The notes beneath the pieces are model-generated. The model was not told the DNA's origin. It made no database searches and worked only from the letters and a program-made list of their open reading frames with translations. A stretch of 24,819 nucleotides of DNA from Halomonas halophila (lineage in GTDB: Bacteria > Pseudomonadota > Gammaproteobacteria > Pseudomonadales > Halomonadaceae), in NCBI GenBank assembly GCA_002433675.1, contig DJIP01000189.1:1-24819 (forward strand), in the 5' to 3' direction. The first letter of the stretch is position 1. Each line of letters begins with the position of its first letter. Made by a program: the position numbers and the translations under genes. This document shows, piece after piece, positions 16,155 to 23,700 of the stretch.

Positions 16155-18350
16155 GTGGACGATTCACGAGTTGCGGATGAAACGGAAATTACAACACCTG
16201 ACGCGCAGGAGCAGGATGATGGCAGAGGCCCCGTCAAAGATGAATTGCTGGAAGTGCTGCTGTCGATTGCGCACTACCACGAGCATGATGTCAGTGCCGA
16301 TTCCCTGACAGCGGGACTTCCGCTTGAAGACGGTGCGCTGACGCCCGGGATCTTCCCCCGGGCGTCAGAGCGTGCCGGGTTGACGGCGCGAATCGTCAAG
16401 AGTCGCCTCGTTCAGTTGAATCCTGCGCTATTCCCCGTCGTGCTGTTGCTGGAACCGGGGCGAGCCTGCGCGTTACTGGATATCGACGTCAAGGCGCGTA
16501 CCGCGCAGGTGATATACCCGGAACTGGGTCAAGCGTCGGTAGAAATCTCTCTGGACGAGCTCCACGAGCGGTACAGCGGGACGGCGATCTATACCCGGCC
16601 GCGCTTCCGTTTCGATGCCCGCTCAAAGGATGTCAACGAAAAGCGCTCGGGACACTGGTTCTGGAGCGTGATCAAGGAAAATAGGCGCCTTTACCGTGAC
16701 GTGATATTAGGCTCGGTCGCCATCAATATCTTCGCGTTGGCGATGCCGCTGTTTGTTCTCAATGTCTATGATCGCGTGGTGCCCAATCACGCCACCGAGA
16801 CCTTGTGGGTGTTGTCCATCGGTGCCCTGATCGTACTGGCATTCGACTTGACGCTACGGTTGATGCGTTCAAGCTTTGTCGATCTTGCGGCCAGTCGTGC
16901 CGACGTCAAGCTCTCGTCGCGTATCATGTCACGGGTCATGGGCATGCGGATGGAAGCCAAACCTGCCTCGACCGGCTCCTTTGTCTCGATGTTGCAGTCT
17001 TTCGAGTCGGTTCGGAGCTTTATCGGTTCCGCCACCGTGATCGCCATGGTGGACCTGCCGTTCGTTCTGATGTTTATCGCCATCATTGGCTTGATAGGCC
17101 CTGCCCTGGTCATTCCCATCGTGGTCGGTGTGCTGTTTATTCTGCTGTATGCCCTCGGTGCGCAAGGCAAATTGCACGACTTGTCGGAAACCACCTTGAA
17201 GGTAGGGGCGCAACGTAACGCTACCCTGGTGGAATCGGTCTCCCAGCTGGAGACGGTCAAGACACTGCGGGGCGAGAGCCGAGTGCAGGGGCAATGGGAG
17301 CAGGCCAGTGCCTTCCTCTCACGCACCGGTGCCCAGTTGAAGTTTCTTGGAACCTCGGTCACCAGTATCGCTCAGTGGACCCAGAATACCGTCGGCATCT
17401 GCGTCATCCTCATCGGCGTCTATCTGATCATCGATGGCAATCTCTCCCAGGGCGGACTGATCGCAGCCTACATGCTGTCGTCTCGTGCGCTGGCGCCGGT
17501 CAGCCAGGCCGCCGCATTGCTCGCTCAGTATCATCAATCGGCCACGGCGCTTGAGTCGCTGGACCGGGTGATGGAAATGCCGGTGGAACGCGAGGAAAAG
17601 AGCTACATCGATCGTCCCGCGGTCAAGGGGCTGGTGAAATTCGACAAGGTCACCTTCCGCTACCCTCAGGCCGAGAATGACAGTCTTCGCGACGTCTCCC
17701 TGTCGATAGCGCCAGGTCAGAAGGTGGCATTGCTGGGGCGCGTGGGCTGTGGCAAGACCACGCTGCAGAAGTTGTTGCTGGGTCTTTACCAGCCGACGTC
17801 TGGTGCCGTGCTGATCGATGATGTGGACATTCGTCAGTTTGACCCTCTGCAGTTGAGGCGTCACATCGGCTATGTGCCTCAGGACGTTCGCCTGTTTTAC
17901 GGTTCATTGAAGGATAACATCATCGCCGGTGCCGGCAGCGAAGGGGTGGATGACGATCTGTTGCTGAAGGCCATTCGCATCAGTGGGCTCGACGGTCTCG
18001 TCAGTACCCATCCCCAGGGCGTCGAACTGCAGGTGGGCGAGGGCGGACAGATGCTCTCGGGTGGTCAGAAGCAGGCGGTAGCGATCGCCCGTGCCATCGT
18101 GCACGATCCGGCGATCCTGTTGCTGGACGAACCGACCAGTGCCATGGACCACGCCAGCGAGGAGGCCTTCAAGCGCAACCTCAAGGACTATGCCGGCGGC
18201 AAGACGATGGTGGTGGTGACTCACCGCACGTCCCTGCTGTCGCTGGTGGATCGTATCGTGGTCATCGACTCCGGCAAGGTGGTGGCAGATGGTGAGCGTG
18301 ACAGCGTCATGGATGCGCTGCGCAAAGGCCAGATCGGGAGGGCCAGCTGA
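16155..18350 (+). CDS. Type I secretion ABC exporter, LapB-like, with degenerate C39-like domain
   Basis: This 731-aa inner-membrane ATPase powers export of the adhesin. It starts at a GTG (16155) with GAGAGG 5 bases upstream. Residues about 28-150 form a C39-peptidase-like domain without the catalytic cysteine, the feature of exporters of RTX proteins that are not processed at a Gly-Gly leader. A six-helix ABC transmembrane domain (about 165-445) follows, then the ATPase domain. The Walker A is GRVGCGKT at 528-535, the signature is LSGGQKQAVAIARA, the Walker B is ILLLDEPTSAMD and the H-loop is VVVTHRTS. The stop overlaps the adaptor gene start by one base (TGATG). LapB is the closest named type by layout; the symbol is left blank because orthology cannot be tested here. 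Confidence 0.93.
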   Translation: MDDSRVADETEITTPDAQEQDDGRGPVKDELLEVLLSIAHYHEHDVSADSLTAGLPLEDGALTPGIFPRASERAGLTARIVKSRLVQLNPALFPVVLLLEPGRACALLDIDVKARTAQVIYPELGQASVEISLDELHERYSGTAIYTRPRFRFDARSKDVNEKRSGHWFWSVIKENRRLYRDVILGSVAINIFALAMPLFVLNVYDRVVPNHATETLWVLSIGALIVLAFDLTLRLMRSSFVDLAASRADVKLSSRIMSRVMGMRMEAKPASTGSFVSMLQSFESVRSFIGSATVIAMVDLPFVLMFIAIIGLIGPALVIPIVVGVLFILLYALGAQGKLHDLSETTLKVGAQRNATLVESVSQLETVKTLRGESRVQGQWEQASAFLSRTGAQLKFLGTSVTSIAQWTQNTVGICVILIGVYLIIDGNLSQGGLIAAYMLSSRALAPVSQAAALLAQYHQSATALESLDRVMEMPVEREEKSYIDRPAVKGLVKFDKVTFRYPQAENDSLRDVSLSIAPGQKVALLGRVGCGKTTLQKLLLGLYQPTSGAVLIDDVDIRQFDPLQLRRHIGYVPQDVRLFYGSLKDNIIAGAGSEGVDDDLLLKAIRISGLDGLVSTHPQGVELQVGEGGQMLSGGQKQAVAIARAIVHDPAILLLDEPTSAMDHASEEAFKRNLKDYAGGKTMVVVTHRTSLLSLVDRIVVIDSGKVVADGERDSVMDALRKGQIGRAS

Positions 18351-19768
18351 TGTCCAGCAAGAGTGCCGAACAGAAGGGATTCGAAGGCGTCGGTCGCGTA
18401 TCACGTAAAGGTGGCAAGGTCTTCCGTCCCTTTATCGACCGGTTGTTTGCGCGTCGGGTCAGCGCATCCCATCTCAACAGAGACTGGGCGAGTGACGCTG
18501 ACTGGGCACGGATGCAGCAGGATCCGCTGCGCGCCAGGCTGATGCTCTACATGGTCGTGGTAGCGATCATCTGCGTCATCGTGTGGGCGTGTTTTGCGCC
18601 GATCGATGAGGTGACTCGGGGTAGTGGCAGAGTCATTCCCTCCAGCCAGCTCCAGCGCGTACAAAGCTTCGATGGAGGGGTGGTCCAGGAGATTCGCGTC
18701 AGCGAAGGTGACTTCGTTTCCACCGGTGATCTGCTGATGCGCATCGACCCGACGCGTTTTCTCTCGAATTTCAACGAGAACCGGGCCAAGGCGGAAACCC
18801 TGCAGGCCAAGGCCGAGCGGTTGAGGGCGTTGGCCACAGGGTCGGAATTTTCTCCATCGGAGGCATTGATCGAGCAGGCGCCGAATATCGTCTCCCGCGA
18901 GCGGGAGCTCTATCAGAGCAGTCTGGAAACCCTGGACGAGCAGAAGCAGATACTGCAGGAGCGGCTGGCTCAGCGCAGGGCAGAGTTGAACGAGGCGACT
19001 GCGCGTCGCAACGCGGCCAGTCGCGAGCTGAATCTTGCCAGCCAGGAACTCAACATGACGCGCCCATTGCTGTCCAGCGGCGCGGTCTCTGAGGTCGAAG
19101 TGCTGCGCTTGCAGCGTGAGGTCTCCAGGGCGAGTGGTGAGCGCAATCAAGCAACGGCTCAGGTGTCGCGGCTGGAGTCGGCAATTCAGGAGGCACTGGG
19201 TGAGCTTCGCGAGGTCGATGCGAAGGCGCGCAATGAATGGCGTCAGGAGTTGTCGGCGACCCTGGGTGAACTGTCGGCCCTGGACGAGTCCAGCGAAGGG
19301 CTCCAGGACAGGGTGCGTCTCTCCGAGATACGCTCGCCGGTCGATGGTGTCGTTCAGCGTCTGGCGATCAATACGATCGGCGGGGTGGCCCAGCCTGGCC
19401 AGGAAGTGATCGATATCGTACCGACCGACGACGCCCTGGTGGTCGAGGCCAAGATCGCGCCGCAGGACATCGCATTTCTACGCCCGGGCTTGCCCGCGAC
19501 CATCAAGCTGACGGCCTATGATTTTTCCATCTATGGTGGGCTGGATGCCCAGTTGGAGCACATCAGCGCGGACACTACCACCGATGAAGAGGGCAACACC
19601 TACTATCGGGTTCGTGTACGCACCGAAGACACCGCGGAAGCCGAATCGGTGGATGTCATTCCGGGCATGACCGCTCAGGTGGATATCCTGACCGGCAAGC
19701 GCACGGTGATGCAGTTCCTCTTGAAGCCGGTACTGCGTGCCTGGGGTAACGCGATGGGAGAGCGGTAA
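18350..19768 (+). CDS. Type I secretion periplasmic adaptor, HlyD/LapC-like
   Basis: This 472-aa membrane-fusion protein links the ABC exporter to the TolC-like channel. A cytoplasmic N-terminal segment of about 65 residues is followed by one membrane helix (MLYMVVVAIICVIVWACFAPI). Then come the first half of a lipoyl/barrel-sandwich domain (GGVVQEIRVSEGDFVSTGDLL), a long periplasmic coiled-coil hairpin (about 130-325, rich in Glu, Arg, Ala and Gln), the second lipoyl half (IRSPVDGVVQRLAINTIGG) and a C-terminal beta domain ending IPGMTAQVDILTGKRTVMQF, a family hallmark. It overlaps the exporter gene by one base and the regulator gene by one base, so the three products are probably translated together. 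Confidence 0.93.
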   Translation: MSSKSAEQKGFEGVGRVSRKGGKVFRPFIDRLFARRVSASHLNRDWASDADWARMQQDPLRARLMLYMVVVAIICVIVWACFAPIDEVTRGSGRVIPSSQLQRVQSFDGGVVQEIRVSEGDFVSTGDLLMRIDPTRFLSNFNENRAKAETLQAKAERLRALATGSEFSPSEALIEQAPNIVSRERELYQSSLETLDEQKQILQERLAQRRAELNEATARRNAASRELNLASQELNMTRPLLSSGAVSEVEVLRLQREVSRASGERNQATAQVSRLESAIQEALGELREVDAKARNEWRQELSATLGELSALDESSEGLQDRVRLSEIRSPVDGVVQRLAINTIGGVAQPGQEVIDIVPTDDALVVEAKIAPQDIAFLRPGLPATIKLTAYDFSIYGGLDAQLEHISADTTTDEEGNTYYRVRVRTEDTAEAESVDVIPGMTAQVDILTGKRTVMQFLLKPVLRAWGNAMGER

Positions 19769-20367
19769 TGACCCGATACCTGGTCTACCAAGGAAGTAGC
19801 GAGGTGCCGCGCTGGAATGACGCCTTCAGTGATCTGGAGGTTGTTGCTCCTCATAGTGTCGTCGACCATGCCGTCAAGGGTGATCTGGCCTGGGTAGTGG
19901 TAGAGGCCGGGGACTGGGCGGGGCTGTGCACACGATTGACCACCAAGGGTGTGCTGGTGTCGGTGCTGTCCTTCAATCCACATTCCGCCGAGGCGTACCA
20001 GGCCTTCACTGCTGGTGCCCGGGGCTATGTCCATGCACTTTCGACCCCTGAAGTCCTGCGTCAGGTCGATGTCGTGGTGCGACACCGGGGCATCTGGCTG
20101 TGGCCCGAGTTGATGGACAGCCTGGTGGGTGGCGTCTTCAAGGCCATGGGTGGGGCGCCTGCGGTGCACCATGACATGCTGGAAGGTCTGACGGAGCGCG
20201 AGAAGGATGTTGCCCTGGCCGTCGCCGAGGGCCAGAGCAACAAGGTGGTGGCGCGAGAACTCGGTATCACCGAGCGCACCGTCAAGGCCCATCTTGGGGC
20301 AGTCTTTCGCAAGCTGGGCGTCAAGGATCGGATGCAGTTGATCCTGCGCCTTTCCAGGGATCGTTGA
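19768..20367 (+). CDS. LuxR-type transcription factor with atypical receiver domain
   Basis: This 199-aa protein has the response-regulator layout: a receiver-like N-terminus (1-125) and a LuxR/NarL helix-turn-helix (about 138-197; LTEREKDVALAVAEGQSNKVVARELGI then TERTVKAHLGAVFRKL). The receiver lacks the usual acidic pair near residue 10. The phospho-acceptor position, after the third strand (WVVVEAGDW), appears to be Glu46 rather than Asp, and the conserved Lys position reads His89 (GARGYVHA). It is therefore probably not controlled by ordinary phosphorylation. The ATG overlaps the adaptor stop by one base (TAATG). It likely controls the secretion/adhesin locus, which is inferred from position. 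No partner kinase is seen. Confidence 0.88.
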   Translation: MTRYLVYQGSSEVPRWNDAFSDLEVVAPHSVVDHAVKGDLAWVVVEAGDWAGLCTRLTTKGVLVSVLSFNPHSAEAYQAFTAGARGYVHALSTPEVLRQVDVVVRHRGIWLWPELMDSLVGGVFKAMGGAPAVHHDMLEGLTEREKDVALAVAEGQSNKVVARELGITERTVKAHLGAVFRKLGVKDRMQLILRLSRDR

Positions 20368-20403
20368 CGGCGAATGTGTTCGTCATTACCGCGTGATAGG
20401 TAG

Positions 20404-20433
20404 AAGGGGGCTTTTTGCCCCCTTGTCTTTTTT
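20404..20433 (+). terminator. Strong intrinsic terminator after the secretion operon
   Basis: AAGGGGGC at 20404-20411 pairs exactly with GCCCCCTT at 20417-20424 around a TTTTT loop, followed by GTCTTTTTT ending at 20433. It lies 37 bases after the regulator stop. The adhesin gene downstream therefore probably has its own promoter. Confidence 0.92.
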
Positions 20434-20713
20434 AGATGGGTTTATCGGATGTCGTCCCGTCGGGGCGACCAGGTATCTGCACCTCTCCGGGAATAGAGCT
20501 TCCGAATAGTGCCGTTATTTTTCAGCCTTGGGAAAGAATAGAGTGAGGTAGGAAAATCTCTCTATATTCTGTAATAAACACTTCTTAACTGTGCTTTTGT
20601 GGGTAGTTGCGTTGGAGAATTCTCCCACCTGACCTACTAGACAGTATCGCCCGTTCGGGACCGCCCCTATTTTCTGTGGAAACCCAATAAGCAGAAAGCA
20701 CGGGGCTAAACCC
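20434..20713 (+). other. AT-rich adhesin upstream region with hairpins
   Basis: These 280 bases separate the terminator from the adhesin ATG. The middle part (about 20500-20610) is clearly more AT-rich than the rest of the window. Two similar CCCGT(T)CGGG hairpins flank it: an 8-bp stem at 20451-20469 with one G-U pair, and one at 20650-20659. A perfect 12-bp palindrome, GGAGAATTCTCC, lies at 20614-20625. A promoter is expected here, but no convincing -35/-10 pair was found. Confidence 0.5.
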
Positions 20714-23700
20714 ATGAATATCATTGCTACCGCAGGAAAAGTGTGGATTGTCGACCAGGCAGGCGAACAGCATATCGCCAGGCCTGGCGATGTGCTGCAA
20801 CCAGGTCAGAGGCTTGTCGCTGGAGATGACGGGCGGGTGGTTGTTTCGTCGGATTCCCGACAGGTACCGCTGGTGCTTGTGGCAGGCGAGACCATGGAGA
20901 TGCCGCTGGGCCAGGGTGACGGCCAATCGCTTCCGTCTGATGAGTTGCTTCTGGCGCAGAATGTCCCGTCCGAGTTGATCCAGGCTTCGCTGCTGGAAGA
21001 TGAGCAATTGGAAAGGGTGCTCGAGGTGCTGGAATCGGACCGGGACCTCTTCGATGCCTTCGAGGATCCTGACGCGGGTCCGGGGGCTGGGCCCGGCAAT
21101 GACAATGGGCATTCTTTCGTCCGTCTTTTACGTATTCTCGAGCAGGTTTCTCCACTGGCCTTCGAGTACGGCCTGGACGCTGCCGATGGTCAAGAGCCTC
21201 GACTATTCCTGGGGGATATCGTCGACGGCGACAATCCCGGTGAGGAGGAAAGCGAGCAGGAAGAGGACAATGATGTCAGCCTCGGTGGCCTCGATGGTGG
21301 TCCCGATGGTGCCGGTATCGACCCTGACGGTGGTGATCTTCCGGGAGGACTGGAAGGTGCCGAGCTGGTGGTACGAGAGTCCGGGCTGGCCCAGGGAAGT
21401 TCTCCATCTGCGGGCGCCTTGCAGCAGTCCAGCAGTTTCAACTTCGACACTCCCGATGGTCTCGGCGCGCTGACGCTAGGGGGTGAGCTCACTTTGACGC
21501 TGGAGGACCTGCAGTCCCTGGTAGAGGCTCCCAGGTCCTTGGCGACACCCCATGGCCTGCTCTGGCTGGATGGTTTTCAGGGAGACGCCACAGGCGGCAC
21601 CGTGCTTTACCATTTCGAACTGACCAATGCCGTCGACAATGACGAGACGCAGGGGGCGACCGATGGCGGCTTTCTGGAGCAGATCGATGTGACGGTGACG
21701 GATGCCGATGGTGACGGCCGCACCGCCAGCCTGGATGTGCTGATTCTCGATGATGTTCCCGGTATCGAGCTGGGCGGCCCAGTCGAGGTGGGGGAAGGCA
21801 ATACCGTCGAGGGGAGCTGGAGCGCCGTCGATGGTGCCGATGGTGTCGCCAGCCTCGTTGTGGCGGTTGCGGGAATCGATGAGTCCTTCGCACTGGGCCA
21901 GGAGATCGTGCTCGAGGAAGGACGGTTGATCGTCGCGGCGGATGGCAGTTGGTCGTTCACCGCTGCCGTCGGGCTCGATCAGGGAGCATTCCCGTCGGTG
22001 GCGTTCAGTCTGATGCAGACCGACGGGGACGGTGATCGAGCCGACGCTCGCCAGCGCATCGAGATCCTCGACGCAGCCGGCCCCACTACGCCCACGGATG
22101 GGGGCGATCCGGATGCGGCGCCGGCCGAGGTGGTGCTCGACGAGGATGGCCTGGATGGCGGTAACCCTGGCGGTGATGGCGACGTTGCTGGCGAAGCCAC
22201 GGTCATCACCGGTGTGCTCGGCTACGACTTGGGCGACGATGGCCCAGCGGCCAGTGGCGCCTTTACGTGGTCACTGGCGGGCCTGCCGGCGCTGAGCTCC
22301 GCCGGTGAGGCGCTGAGTTACACCCTGTCGTCTGATGGCCTGAGCCTGGTGGCGGCCACGGCGGCGGGGGAGGAGGCGCTGCGCATCACGCTGACAGACC
22401 TTGCCAGCGGTGCCTTCGAGGTGAGTCTGCTGCGCCCGCTGGACCATCCCGAAAACTCCACCGAGGACGATCTTGCCCTGTCGGTCGGCTACACCGTCGC
22501 CGACGTCGACGGTAGCGAGGCGTCCGGCCAGCTCGACATTCGCATCGATGATGATGCGCCGGAGGGCATCGTCTCGGAAGCTTTACTGCTTGAGAATGGC
22601 AGCACGGGAGATCTGGCGCTTCCGGGCGGTTACGGTGCGGACGCCCAAGGGGCGCCGATCCGCTTCGTAGGTGCGCTGGAGGGGGCGGCGGTGGAAGACG
22701 TCAATGGCAACGACATCATGCTGGATGGTAGTCCTTTGTTCTGGCGACTGGCCGACAGTGGGGTCGAGCTGGAGGCGGTGACGGCGACCGGGCAGGCTGG
22801 CTTCAACGTGGTGCTGGATGAGTCGGGCAACCAGGCCAGGCTGGTTGTCGAGGAAGGTGAGCTGTCCGTGTTCACTCGGCTCGATGGCGATATCGAGGCC
22901 ATCGCAATATCGGATAGCGAGGCCCAGGGTGTGCTGGATGTATCCGAGAGTGATTCCGATTCGCAGCTGGTGTTCTCAGCGGTGGCCGGTATAGGGGTTA
23001 CCGACGGGGTGCTCGCCGTCGGTCCAGGTCAGATTGAGGAAGGTGATCAACTGCGTGTCGACATGGTCGCGGGGGCCGAGGAAGCTGGCGGAGTGGTGTC
23101 CTGGGACTCTCATGTGCGTGTCGGCGAGTTTCGCCAGAGCGTCTCGATCGTTGGCGCCGACAATGCCCGGGCCACGCTTGTACTCAGCGCCCGGGCCTAT
23201 TCGTCACAACAGGGGGTAGATGAACCGCTGCCCCTGTCGGTCGCAGATCTACGTATTCTCGATCAACGGGGCGTGGATGTAACGTCGGAAGTGCAGATCG
23301 AGGTCTCCGGTGGGAATCTCAGGGTGGAAGGCTTGCAGGATGGCTGGTCCTTTGTCCTCAGTAGCGCCGAGGGCATCCAGGCCATCATCATCGAAGGTGG
23401 CGACGGTGAGCCCTTTGGGCTAGGCGGCGTCGACATCGTCCGTGGTGCTGCTCCAGGGGATGTAGAGGTGCTACTGCCTCTCGAGGCTGCCGATGGCGAT
23501 GGTGACAAGGCGTCCGGTGAGCTTCCTCTGGTTCTGGCAGGCCCGGGTGAATTTGTGGTCAGCAACAATGCAAACAATGCTATCACCACGGGTGGGGGCG
23601 ACGATGTCGTCATTGCGGACAAGGGCGGAGCAACAATCATCATCGACCCTGCGGGCGACTATAACCTCTCCTTCATCCTCGACTCGTCGGTCAGCATGAA

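Noticed and set aside
20590..20612. Possible sigma54 promoter (GTGGGTAGTTGC) upstream of the adhesin
   Set aside because: The GG and GC elements are separated by 6 bases instead of the required 10.
20680..20760. Resemblance of the GAAAGCACGGGGCTAAACCC stretch before the adhesin start to part of the GEMM-I c-di-GMP riboswitch
   Set aside because: Only one strand of a helix looks alike. The conserved GGCAAACC and GAAA-loop parts are not found upstream, and the supposed 3' half would lie inside the coding region.
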